Of a stretch of DNA of 50,198 nt, positions 1 through 12,067 are shown piece after piece. This DNA is from Liolophura sinensis (taxonomy: Eukaryota; Mollusca; Polyplacophora; Chitonida; Chitonidae), in contig NW_027018261.1 of NCBI RefSeq assembly GCF_032854445.1, positions 1 to 50,198 on the forward strand, written 5' to 3'. The notes beneath the pieces were generated by a model. The model was not told the DNA's origin and made no database searches. It saw only the letters and a list, made by a program, of their open reading frames with translations. Position numbers and translations under genes: made by a program. Each line of letters opens with the position of its first letter. Positions within the stretch are counted from its first letter, which is position 1.

Positions 1-516
1 AATTGCAAATTTCCTTGGTTTCCATGGAGTAAGAGCCGTTGCTGGGCACGTGATCTTGACATCATTGATTATTCATTTGTGGCTACAGCCAAAAGTATTG
101 GTCGGAGAGCAACGCGGTTTGCACCATTCGATTTCTCGTCACAAAATACGTCGGATTAGCCTCTTTCCAGCAGCATTGGAACAGTTTTTCTACTTTTGGA
201 TTTTTGCCTGGTCTTTTTGCGAATTGAAATCGGCTACATTAACTATGTACAATTGCGACTGGTCATTACTATATTCAACTTTTCACTATAAGTTATGTGC
301 CCTTCGGTAGCCCAGACGACGTCAAATCTTTGGGCCAAGCCCATTTAACTCACCCAGCAAATGTCTTACTTCTAAGTCGAAGAAAAACTCAATGTCTTTA
401 TCTACATGTAGAAAAACCACACCATTTGTATATCAAAAAAAAACAAAAGGTACTTGATACAATCCGCTGTAAAAAGTACAATTGAACACTGACCCACATC
501 AATAAGGTGCCAAAGG
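1..516 (+). repeat. Partial monomer, subtype A, left edge
   Basis: Truncated by the window start. It has the TATATC long A tract and two marker bases, ACAATTGCG at about 250 and TTTTCACTA at about 283, shared with the A monomers at 9317 and 20875. It is followed by BCDEFGA, exactly as the A monomer at 20875 is. Confidence 0.93.
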
Positions 517-953
517 ATGCGCAATTGGGCCAGGCATCTCCAGCTGTTGAAAAATTGCAAATTTCCTTGGTTTCCATGGAGTAAGAGCCGTTGCTGGGCA
601 CGTGATCTTGACATCATTGATTATTCATTTGTGGCTACAGCCAAAAGTATTGGTCGGAGAGCAACGCAGTTTGCACCATTCGATTTCTCGTCACAAAATA
701 CGTCGGATTAGCCTCTTACCAGCAGCATTGGAACAGTTTTTCTACTTTTGGATTTTTGCCTGTTCTTTTTGCGAATTGAAATCGGCTACATTAACTATGT
801 ACAATCGCGACTGGTCATTACTATATTCAACTTTTCATTATAAGTTATGTGCCCTTCGGTAGCCCAGACGACGTCAAATCTTTGGGCCAAGCCCATTTAA
901 CTCACCCAGCAAATGTCTTACTTCTAAGTCGAAGACAATCTCAATGTCTTTAT

Positions 954-963
954 CTACATGTAG
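954..963 (+). other. Conserved 10-bp palindrome CTACATGTAG
   Basis: A perfect ten-base inverted repeat just upstream of the A-rich tract. I saw it kept in nearly all copies; exceptions are 15255-15264, where the flanking base changes to GTAGC, and 40567, where the first base reads T (TTACATGTAG). Its dyad symmetry could bind a dimeric protein, but no known site is recognised and high conservation is expected for most of a homogenised repeat. Confidence 0.5.
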
Positions 964-980
964 AAAAACCACACCATTTG

Positions 981-998
981 TATATAAAAAAAACAAAA
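981..998 (+). other. TATA-like A-rich tract, the length-variable site of each monomer
   Basis: Each monomer has a T/A-rich stretch followed by a run of A about 75 bp before the phase point. It occurs as TATATA plus A8 (550-bp monomers), TATATC plus A9 (552-bp), TTTATA or TTCATA plus A7 (549-bp), or with an internal G (subtype C). This tract explains nearly all monomer length differences. It resembles a TATA box, but nothing downstream identifies a start site, so a promoter role is speculative. Confidence 0.5.
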
Positions 999-3900
999 GG
1001 TACTTGATACAATCCGCTGCAAAAAGTACAATTGAACACTGACCCACATCAATAAGGTGCCAAAGGATGCGCAATTGGGCCAGACATCTCCAGCTGTTGA
1101 AAAATTGCAAATTTCCTTGGTTTCCATGGAGTAAGAGCCGTTGCTGGGCACGTGATCTTGACATCATTGATTATTCATTTGTGGCTACAGCCAAAAGTAT
1201 TGGTCGGAGAGCAACGCGGATTGCACCATTCGATTTCTCGTCACAAAATACGTCGGATTAGCCTCTTACCAGCAGCATTGGAACAGTTTTCCCACTTTTG
1301 GATTTTTGCCTGGTCTTTTTGCTTATTGAAATCGGCTACATTAACTATGTACAATCGCGACTGGTCATTACTATATTCAACTTTTCATTATAAGTTATGT
1401 GCCCTTCGGTAGCCCAGACGACGTCAAATCTTTGGGCCAAGCCCATTTAACTCACCCAACAAATGTCTTACTTCTAAGTCGAAGACAAACTCAATGTCTT
1501 TATCTACATGTAGAAAAACCACACCATTTGTATATAAAAGAAACAAAAGGTACTTGATACAATCCGCTGTAAAAAGTACAATTGAACACTGACCCACATC
1601 AATAAGGTGCCAAAGGATGCGCAATTGGGCCAGGCATCTCCAGCTGTTGAAAAATTGCAAATTTCCTTGGTTTCCATGGAGTAAGAGCCGTTGCTGGGCA
1701 CGTGATCTTGACATCATTGATTATTCATTTGTGGCTACAGCCAAAAGTATTGGTCGGAGAGCAACGCGGTTTGCACCATTCGATTTCTCGTCACAAAATA
1801 CGTCGGATTAGCCTCTTACCAGCAGCATTGGAACAGTTTTTCCACTTTTGGATTTTTGCCTGGTCTTTTTGCTAATTGAAATCGGCTACATTAACTATGT
1901 ACAATCGCGACTGGTCATTACTATATTCAGCATTTCATTATAAGTTATGTGCCCTTCGGTAGCCCAGACGACGTCAAATCTTTGGGCCAAGCCCATTTAA
2001 CTCACCCAGCAAATGTCTTACTCCTAAGTCGAAGACAAACTCAATGTCTTTATCTACATGTAGAAAAACCACACCATTTGTTTATAAAAAAACACAAGGT
2101 ACTTGATACAGTCTGCTGTAAAAAGTACAATTGAACACTGACCCACATCAATAAGGTGCCAAAAGATGCGCAATTGGGCCAGGCATCTCCAGCTGTTGAA
2201 AAATTGCAAATTTCTATGGTTTCCATGGATTAAGAGCCGTTGCTGGGCACGTGATCTTGACATCATTGATTATTCATTTGTGGCTACAGCCAAAAGTATT
2301 GGTCGGAGAGCAACGCGGTTTGCACCATTCGCTTTCTCGTCACAAAATACGTCGGATTAGCCTCTTACCAGCAGCATTGGAACAGTTTTTCTACTTTTGG
2401 ATTTTTGCCTGTTCTTTTTGCTAATTGAAATCGGCTACATTAACTATGTACAATCGCGACTGGTCATTACTATATTCAACTTTTCATTATAAGTTATGTG
2501 CCCTTCGGTAGCCCAGACGACGTCAAATCTTTGGGCCAAGCCCATTTAATTCACCCAGCAAATGTCTTACTTCTAAGTCGAAGACAAACTCAATGTCTTT
2601 ATCTACATGTAGAAAAACCCCACCATTTGTTTATAAAAAAACACAAGGTACTTGATACAGTCTGCTGTAAAAAGTACAATTGAACACTGACCCACATCAA
2701 TAAGGTGCCAAACGATGCGCAATTGGGCCAGGCATCTCCAGCTGTTGAAAAATTGCAAATTTCCTTGGTTTCCATGGATTAAGAGCCGTTGCTGGGCACG
2801 TGATCTTGACATCATTGATTATTCATTTGTGGCTACAGCCAAAAATATTGGTCGGAGAGCAACGCGGTTTGCACCATTCGATTTCTCGTCACAAAATACG
2901 TCGGATTAGCCTCTTTCCAGCAGCATTGGAACAGTTTTTCTACTTTTGCATTTTTGCCTGGTCTTTTTGCTTATTGAAATCGGCTACATTAACTATGTAC
3001 AATCGCGACTGGTCATTACTATATTCAACTTTTCATTATAAGTTATGTGCCCTTCGGTAGCCCAGACGACGTCAAATCTTTGGGCCAAGCCCATTTAACT
3101 CACCCAGCAAATGTCTTACTTCTAAGTCGAAGACAATCTCAATGTCTTTATCTACATGTAGAAAAACCACACCATTTGTATATAAAAAAAACACAAGGTA
3201 CTTGATACAATCCGCTGCAAAAAGTACAATTGAACACTGACCCACATCAATAAGGTGCCAAAGGATGCGCAATTGGGCCAGACATCTCCAGCTGTTGAAA
3301 AATTGCAAATTTCCTTGGTTTCCATGGAGTAAGAGCCGTTGCTGGGCACGTGATCTTGACATCATTGATTATTCATTTGTGGCTACAGCCAAAAGTATTG
3401 GTCGGAGAGCAACGCGGATTGCACCATTCGATTTCTCGTCACAAAATACGTCGGATTAGCTTTTTTCCAGCAGCATTGAAACAGTTTTCCCACTTTTGGA
3501 TTTTTGCCTGGTCTTTTTGTTTATTGAAATCGGCTACATTAACTATGTACAATCGCGACTGGTCATTACTATATTCAACTTTTCATTATAAGTTATGTGC
3601 CCTTCGGTAGCCCAGACGACGTCAAATCTTTGGGCCAAGCCCATTTAACTCACCCAACAAATGTCTTACTTCTAAGTCGAAGACAAACTCAATGTCTTTA
3701 TCTACATGTAGAAAAACCACACCATTTGTATATAAAAAAAACACAAGGTACTTGATACAATCCGCTGTAAAAAGTACAATTGAACACTGACCCACATCAA
3801 TAAGGTGCCAAAAGATGCGCAATTGGGCCAGGCATCTCCAGCTGTTGAAAAATTGCAAATTTCCTTGGTTTCCATGGAGTAAGAGCCGTTGCTGGGCACG

Positions 3901-4366
3901 TGATCTTGACATCATTGATTATTCATTTGTGGCTACAGCCAAAAGTATTGGTCGGAGAGCAACGCGGTTTGCACCATTCGATTTCTCGTCACAAAATACG
4001 CCGGATTAGCCTCTTTCCAGCAGCATTGGAACAGTTTTTCTACTTTTGGATTTTTGCCTGGTCTTTTTGCGAATTGAAATCGGGTACATTAACTATGTAC
4101 AATCGCGACTGGTCATTACTATATTCAACTTTTCATTATAAGTTATGTGCCCTTCGGTAGCCCAGACGACGTCAAATCTTTGGGCCAAGCCCATTTAACT
4201 CACCCAGCAAATGTCTTACTTCTAAGTCGAAGAAAAACTCAATGTCTTTATCTACATGTAGAAAAACCACACCATTTGTATATCAAAAAAAAACAAAAGG
4301 TACTTGATACAATCCGCTGTAAAAAGTACAATTGAACACTGACCCACATCAATAAGGTGCCAAAGG

Positions 4367-7300
4367 ATGCGCAATTGGGCCAGGCATCTCCAGCTGTTGA
4401 AAAATTGCAAATTTCCTTGGTTTCCATGGAGTAAGAGCCGTTGCTGGGCACGTGATCTTGACATCATTGATTATTCATTTGTGGCTACAGCCAAAAGTAT
4501 TGGTCGGAGAGCAACGCAGTTTGCACCATTCGATTTCTCGTCACAAAATACGTCGGATTAGCCTCTTACCAGCAGCATTGGAACAGTTTTTCTACTTTTG
4601 GATTTTTGCCTGTTCTTTTTGCGAATTGAAATCGGCTACATTAACTATGTACAATCGCGACTGGTCATTACTATATTCAACTTTTCATTATAAGTTATGT
4701 GCCCTTCGGTAGCCCAGACGACGTCAAATCTTTGGGCCAAGCCCATTTAACTCACCCAGCAAATGTCTTACTTCTAAGTCGAAGACAATCTCAATGTCTT
4801 TATCTACATGTAGAAAAACCACACCATTTGTATATAAAAAAAACAAAAGGTACTTGATACAATCCGCTGCAAAAAGTACAATTGAACACTGACCCACATC
4901 AATAAGGTGCCAAAGGATGCGCAATTGGGCCAGACATCTCCAGCTGTTGAAAAATTGCAAATTTCCTTGGTTTCCATGGAGTAAGAGCCGTTGCTGGGCA
5001 CGTGATCTTGACATCATTGATTATTCATTTGTGGCTACAGCCAAAAGTATTGGTCGGAGAGCAACGCGGATTGCACCATTCGATTTCTCGTCACAAAATA
5101 CGTCGGATTAGCCTCTTACCAGCAGCATTGGAACAGTTTTCCCACTTTTGGATTTTTGCCTGGTCTTTTTGCTTATTGAAATCGGCTACATTAACTATGT
5201 ACAATCGCGACTGGTCATTACTATATTCAACTTTTCATTATAAGTTATGTGCCCTTCGGTAGCCCAGACGACGTCAAATCTTTGGGCCAAGCCCATTTAA
5301 CTCACCCAACAAATGTCTTACTTCTAAGTCGAAGACAAACTCAATGTCTTTATCTACATGTAGAAAAACCACACCATTTGTATATAAAAGAAACAAAAGG
5401 TACTTGATACAATCCGCTGTAAAAAGTACAATTGAACACTGACCCACATCAATAAGGTGCCAAAGGATGCGCAATTGGGCCAGGCATCTCCAGCTGTTGA
5501 AAAATTGCAAATTTCCTTGGTTTCCATGGAGTAAGAGCCGTTGCTGGGCACGTGATCTTGACATCATTGATTATTCATTTGTGGCTACAGCCAAAAGTAT
5601 TGGTCGGAGAGCAACGCGGTTTGCACCATTCGATTTCTCGTCACAAAATACGTCGGATTAGCCTCTTACCAGCAGCATTGGAACAGTTTTTCCACTTTTG
5701 GATTTTTGCCTGGTCTTTTTGCTAATTGAAATCGGCTACATTAACTATGTACAATCGCGACTGGTCATTACTATATTCAGCATTTCATTATAAGTTATGT
5801 GCCCTTCGGTAGCCCAGACGACGTCAAATCTTTGGGCCAAGCCCATTTAACTCACCCAGCAAATGTCTTACTCCTAAGTCGAAGACAAACTCAATGTCTT
5901 TATCTACATGTAGAAAAACCACACCATTTGTTTATAAAAAAACACAAGGTACTTGATACAGTCTGCTGTAAAAAGTACAATTGAACACTGACCCACATCA
6001 ATAAGGTGCCAAAAGATGCGCAATTGGGCCAGGCATCTCCAGCTGTTGAAAAATTGCAAATTTCTATGGTTTCCATGGATTAAGAGCCGTTGCTGGGCAC
6101 GTGATCTTGACATCATTGATTATTCATTTGTGGCTACAGCCAAAAGTATTGGTCGGAGAGCAACGCGGTTTGCACCATTCGCTTTCTCGTCACAAAATAC
6201 GTCGGATTAGCCTCTTACCAGCAGCATTGGAACAGTTTTTCTACTTTTGGATTTTTGCCTGTTCTTTTTGCTAATTGAAATCGGCTACATTAACTATGTA
6301 CAATCGCGACTGGTCATTACTATATTCAACTTTTCATTATAAGTTATGTGCCCTTCGGTAGCCCAGACGACGTCAAATCTTTGGGCCAAGCCCATTTAAT
6401 TCACCCAGCAAATGTCTTACTTCTAAGTCGAAGACAAACTCAATGTCTTTATCTACATGTAGAAAAACCCCACCATTTGTTTATAAAAAAACACAAGGTA
6501 CTTGATACAGTCTGCTGTAAAAAGTACAATTGAACACTGACCCACATCAATAAGGTGCCAAACGATGCGCAATTGGGCCAGGCATCTCCAGCTGTTGAAA
6601 AATTGCAAATTTCCTTGGTTTCCATGGATTAAGAGCCGTTGCTGGGCACGTGATCTTGACATCATTGATTATTCATTTGTGGCTACAGCCAAAAATATTG
6701 GTCGGAGAGCAACGCGGTTTGCACCATTCGATTTCTCGTCACAAAATACGTCGGATTAGCCTCTTTCCAGCAGCATTGGAACAGTTTTTCTACTTTTGCA
6801 TTTTTGCCTGGTCTTTTTGCTTATTGAAATCGGCTACATTAACTATGTACAATCGCGACTGGTCATTACTATATTCAACTTTTCATTATAAGTTATGTGC
6901 CCTTCGGTAGCCCAGACGACGTCAAATCTTTGGGCCAAGCCCATTTAACTCACCCAGCAAATGTCTTACTTCTAAGTCGAAGACAATCTCAATGTCTTTA
7001 TCTACATGTAGAAAAACCACACCATTTGTATATAAAAAAAACACAAGGTACTTGATACAATCCGCTGCAAAAAGTACAATTGAACACTGACCCACATCAA
7101 TAAGGTGCCAAAGGATGCGCAATTGGGCCAGACATCTCCAGCTGTTGAAAAATTGCAAATTTCCTTGGTTTCCATGGAGTAAGAGCCGTTGCTGGGCACG
7201 TGATCTTGACATCATTGATTATTCATTTGTGGCTACAGCCAAAAGTATTGGTCGGAGAGCAACGCGGATTGCACCATTCGATTTCTCGTCACAAAATACG

Positions 7301-8216
7301 TCGGATTAGCTTTTTTCCAGCAGCATTGAAACAGTTTTCCCACTTTTGGATTTTTGCCTGGTCTTTTTGTTTATTGAAATCGGCTACATTAACTATGTAC
7401 AATCGCGACTGGTCATTACTATATTCAACTTTTCATTATAAGTTATGTGCCCTTCGGTAGCCCAGACGACGTCAAATCTTTGGGCCAAGCCCATTTAACT
7501 CACCCAACAAATGTCTTACTTCTAAGTCGAAGACAAACTCAATGTCTTTATCTACATGTAGAAAAACCACACCATTTGTATATAAAAAAAACACAAGGTA
7601 CTTGATACAATCCGCTGTAAAAAGTACAATTGAACACTGACCCACATCAATAAGGTGCCAAAGGATGCGCAATTGGGCCAGGCATCTCCAGCTGTTGAAA
7701 AATTGCAAATTTCCTTGGTTTCCATGGAGTAAGAGCCGTTGCTGGGCACGTGATCTTGACATCATTGATTATTCATTTGTGGCTACAGCCAAAAGTATTG
7801 GTCGGAGAGCAACGCGGTTTGCACCATTCGATTTCTCGTCACAAAATACGCCGGATTAGCCTCTTTCCAGCAGCATTGGAACAGTTTTTCTACTTTTGGA
7901 TTTTTGCCTGGTCTTTTTGCGAATTGAAATCGGGTACATTAACTATGTACAATCGCGACTGGTCATTACTATATTCAACTTTTCATTATAAGTTATGTGC
8001 CCTTCGGTAGCCCAGACGACGTCAAATCTTTGGGCCAAGCCCATTTAACTCACCCAGCAAATGTCTTACTTCTAAGTCGAAGAAAAACTCAATGTCTTTA
8101 TCTACATGTAGAAAAACCACACCATTTGTATATCAAAAAAAAACAAAAGGTACTTGATACAATCCGCTGTAAAAAGTACAATTGAACACTGACCCACATC
8201 AATAAGGTGCCAAAGG
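4367..8216 (+). repeat. Seven-monomer HOR copy 2 (BCDEFGA, 3,850 bp)
   Basis: Monomers start at 4367, 4917, 5467, 6016, 6565, 7115 and 7665, with the same order and lengths as copy 1. The G at 7663 is shared with the later copies at 24723 and 28573, so this copy, not copy 1, is the closer relative of the 21-29 kb block. Confidence 0.93.
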
Positions 8217-9868
8217 ATGCGCAATTGGGCCAGGCATCTCCAGCTGTTGAAAAATTGCAAATTTCCTTGGTTTCCATGGAGTAAGAGCCGTTGCTGGGCA
8301 CGTGATCTTGACATCATTGATTATTCATTTGTGGCTACAGCCAAAAGTATTGGTCGGAGAGCAACGCAGTTTGCACCATTCGATTTCTCGTCACAAAATA
8401 CGTCGGATTAGCCTCTTACCAGCAGCATTGGAACAGTTTTTTTACTTTTGGATTTTTGCCTGTTCTTTTTGCGAATTGAAATCGGCTACATTAACTATGT
8501 ACAATCGCGACTGGTCATTACTATATTCAACTTTTCATTATAAGTTATGTGCCCTTCGGTAGCCCAGACGACGTCAAATCTTTGGGCCAAGCCCATTTAA
8601 CTCACCCAGCAAATGTCTTACTTCTAAGTCGAAGACAATCTCAATGTCTTTATCTACATGTAGAAAAACCACACCATTTGTATATAAAAAAAACAAAAGG
8701 TACTTGATACAATCCGCTGCAAAAAGTACAATTGAACACTGACCCACATCAATAAGGTGCCAAAGGATGCGCAATTGGGCCAGACATCTCCAGCTGTTGA
8801 AAAATTGCAAATTTCCTTGGTTTCCATGGAGTAAGAGCCGTTGCTGGGCACGTGATCTTAACATCATTGATTATTCATTTGTGGCTACAGCCAAAAGTAT
8901 TGGTCGGAGAGCAACGCGGATTGCACCATTCGATTTCTCGTCACAAAATACGTCGGATTAGCCTCTTACCAGCAGCATTGGAACAGTTTTCCCACTTTTG
9001 GATTTTTGCCTGGTCTTTTTGCTTATTGAAATCGGCTACATTAACTATGTACAATCGCGACTGGTCATTACTATATTCAACTTTTCATTATAAGTTATGT
9101 GCCCTTCGGTAGCCCAGACGACGTCAAATCTTTGGGCCAAGCCCATTTAACTCACCCAAAAAATGTCTTACTTCTAAGTCGAAGACAAACTCAATGTCTT
9201 TATCTACATGTAGAAAAACCACACCATTTGTATATAAAAAAAACACAAGGTACTTGATACAATCCGCTGTAAAAAGTACAATTGAACACTGACCCACATC
9301 AATAAGGTGCCAAAGGATGCGCAATTGGGCCAGGCATCTCCAGCTGTTGAAAAATTGCAAATTTCCTTGGTTTCCATGGAGTAAGAGCCGTTGCTGGGCA
9401 CGTGATCTTGACATCATTGATTATTCATTTGTGGCTACAGCCAAAAGTATTGGTCGGAGAGCAACGCGGTTTGCACCATTCGATTTCTCGTCACAAAATA
9501 CGTCGGATTAGCCTCTTTCCAGCAGCATTGGAACAGTTTTTCTACTTTTGGATTTTTGCCTGGTCTTTTTGCGAATTGAAATCGGCTACATTAACTATGT
9601 ACAATTGCGACTGGTCATTACTATATTCAACTTTTCACTATAAGTTATGTGCCCTTCGGTAGCCCAGACGACGTCAAATCTTTGGGCCAAGCCCATTTAA
9701 CTCACCCAGCAAATGTCTTACTTCTAAGTCGAAGAAAAACTCAATGTCTTTATCTACATGTAGAAAAACCACACCATTTGTATATCAAAAAAAAACAAAA
9801 GGTACTTGATACAATCCGCTGTAAAAAGTACAATTGAACACTGACCCACATCAATAAGGTGCCAAAGG
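8217..9868 (+). repeat. Three-monomer block B, C/G2 hybrid, A
   Basis: Monomers start at 8217, 8767 and 9317. The B copy carries a private C-to-T at 8442 and the next copy a private G-to-A at 8860; both recur 17,058-17,060 bp downstream at 25500 and 25920. The 8767 monomer begins as subtype C and finishes as G2, so the seven-mer order is broken here: C leads straight into the end of G and then A, with D, E and F missing. Confidence 0.88.
8982..9159 (+). other. Recombination junction inside a hybrid monomer
   Basis: Within the 8767 monomer the base at 8981 (TTGGAACAG) is C-type, while 9160 (CCCAAAAAATG) and the AAAACACAAGG tract are G2-type. C and G2 are identical between these sites, so the exchange point cannot be placed more finely. 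The simplest reading is an out-of-register crossover or conversion that removed a D-E-F segment. Confidence 0.7.
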
Positions 9869-12067
9869 ATGCGCAATTGGGCCAGGCATCTCCAGCTGTT
9901 GAAAAATTGCAAATTTCCTTGGTTTCCATGGAGTAAGAGCCGTTGCTGGGCACGTGATCTTGACATCATTGATTATTCATTTGTGGCTACAGCCAAAAGT
10001 ATTGGTCGGAGAGCAACGCAGTTTGCACCATTCGATTTCTCGTCACAAAATACGTCGGATTAGCCTCTTACCAGCAGCATTGGAACAGTTTTTCTACTTT
10101 TGGATTTTTGCCTGTTCTTTTTGCGAATTGAAATCGGCTACATTAACTATGTACAATCGCGACTGGTCATTACTATATTCAACTTTTCATTATAAGTTAT
10201 GTGCCCTTCGGTAGCCCAGACGACGTCAAATCTTTGGGCCAAGCCCATTTAACTCACCCAGCAAATGTCTTACTTCTAAGTCGAAGAAAAACTCAATGTC
10301 TTTATCTACATGTAGAAAAACCACACCATTTGTATATAAAAAAAACAAAAGGTACTTGATACAATACGCTGTAAAAAGTACAATTGAACACTGACCCACA
10401 TCAATAAGGTGCCAAAGGATGCGCAATTGGGCCAGGCATCTCCAGCTGTTGAAAAATTGCAAATTTCCTTGGTTTCCATGGAGTAAGAGCCGTTGCTGGG
10501 CACGTGATCTTGACATCATTGATTATTCATTTGTGGCTACAGCCAAAAGTATTGGTCGGAGAGCAACGCAGTTTGCACCATTCGATTTCTCGTCACAAAA
10601 TACGTCGGATTAGCCTCTTACCAGCAGCATTGGAACAGTTTTTCCACTTTTGGATTTTTGCCTGGTCTTTTTGCGACTTGAAATCGGCTACATTAACTAT
10701 GTACAATCGCGACTGGTCATTACTATATTCAACTTTTCATTATAAGTTATGTGCCCTTCGGTAGCCCAGACGACGTCAAATCTTTGGGCCAAGCCCATTT
10801 AACTCACCCAGCAAATGTCTTACTTCTAAGTCGAAGACAATCTCAATGTCTTTATCTACATGTAGAAAAACCACACCATTTGTATATAAAAAAAACAAAA
10901 GGTACTTGATACAATCCGCTGCAAAAAGTACAATTGAACACTGACCCACATCAATAAGGTGCCAAAGGATGCGCAATTGGGCCAGACATCTCCAGCTGTT
11001 GAAAAATTGCAAATTTCCTTGGTTTCCATGGAGTAAGAGCCGTTGCTGGGCACGTGATCTTGACATCATTGATTATTCATTTGTGGCTACAGCCAAAAGT
11101 ATTGGTCGGAGAGCAACGTGGATTGCACCATTCGATTTCTCGTCACAAAATACGTCGGATTAGCCTCTTACCAGCAGCATTGGAACAGTTTTTCTACTTT
11201 TGGATTTTTGCCTGGTCTTTTTGCGAATTGAAATCGGCTACATTAACTATGTACAATCGCGACTGGTCATTACTATATTCAACTTTTCATTATAAGTTAT
11301 GTGCCCTTCGGTAGCCCAGACGACGTCAAATCTTTGGGCCAAGCCCATTTAACTCACCCAGCAAATGTCTTACTTCTAAGTCGAAGACAAACTCAATGTC
11401 TTTATCTACATGTAGAAAAACCACACCATTTGTATATAAAAAAAACACAAGGTACTTGATACAATCCGCTGTAAAAAGTACAATTGAACACTGACCCACA
11501 TCAATAAGGTGCCAAAGGATGCGCAATTGGGCCAGGCATCTCCAGCTGTTGAAAAATTGCAAATTTCCTTGGTTTCCATGGATTAAGAGCCGTTGCTGGG
11601 CACGTGATCTTGACATCATTGATTATTCATTTGTGGCTACAGCCAAAAGTATTGGTCGGAGAGCAACGCGGTTTGTACCATTCGATTTCTCGTCACAAAA
11701 TACGTCGGATTAGCCTCTTACCAGCAGCATTGGAATAGTTTTTCCACTTTTGGATTTTTGCCTGGTCTTTTTGCGAATTGAAATCGGCTACATTAACTAT
11801 GTACAATCGCGACTGGTCATTACTATATTCAGCATTTCATTATAAGTTATGTGCCCTTCGGTAGCCCAGACGACGTCAAATCTTTGGGCCAAGCCCATTT
11901 AACTCACCCAGCAAATGTCTTACTCCTAAGTCGAAGACAAACTCAATGTCTTTATCTACATGTAGAAAAACCACACCATTTGTTTATAAAAAAACAAAAG
12001 GTACTTGATACAGTCTGCTGTAAAAAGTACAATTGAACACTCACCCACATCAATAAGGTGCCAAAAG
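9869..12067 (+). repeat. Four-monomer block H B G-like D (2,199 bp)
   Basis: Monomers start at 9869 (H, CAATACGCTG), 10419 (B, with GCGACTTG near 10673), 10969 (G-like 3' end but a CCCAGC marker) and 11519 (D). The H and B copies pair with those at 12068 and 12618, 2,199 bp later. The D copy has its own change at about 11740 (GGAATAG) and an AAACAAAAGG tract end in place of the usual CACAAGG. Confidence 0.82.

Larger units (their letters stand above)
517..1066 (+). repeat. Reference monomer (subtype B) with internal landmarks
   Basis: This 550-bp copy is used to describe the unit. In order it carries CAATTG (522-527), CAGCTG (541-546), TCCATGGA (573-580), CACGTG (599-604), TGTACA (798-803), TCGCGA (805-810), GACGTC (870-875), the ten-base palindrome CTACATGTAG (954-963), a TATATA-plus-A8 tract (981-993), an A5 tract (1021-1025) and a second CAATTG (1029-1034). 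No shorter internal repeat is evident, so 550 bp looks like the basic unit rather than a multimer of something smaller. The start is an arbitrary phase chosen for convenience; the true biological phase is unknown. Stop codons interrupt every frame on both strands. Confidence 0.9.
517..4366 (+). repeat. Seven-monomer HOR copy 1 (BCDEFGA, 3,850 bp)
   Basis: Monomers start at 517 (B), 1067 (C), 1617 (D), 2166 (E), 2715 (F), 3265 (G) and 3815 (A), with lengths 550, 550, 549, 549, 550, 550 and 552. The seven subtypes differ from each other at many diagnostic sites, yet the whole block is repeated almost exactly at 4367-8216. The single difference I noticed is A at 3813 against G at 7663. The A monomer here has ACGCCGG near 4000 and CGGGTAC near 4081, distinguishing it from other A copies. 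Confidence 0.93.

Noticed and set aside
640-880. CENP-B box
   Set aside because: The TTCG-containing sites (near 679 and 855) and CGAA sites on the other strand lack the required A and CGGG at the right spacing.
870-905. Hairpin GGGC-CAA-GCCC as a terminator-like structure
   Set aside because: The stem is only four base pairs and no T run follows; it is present in every monomer as part of the repeat.
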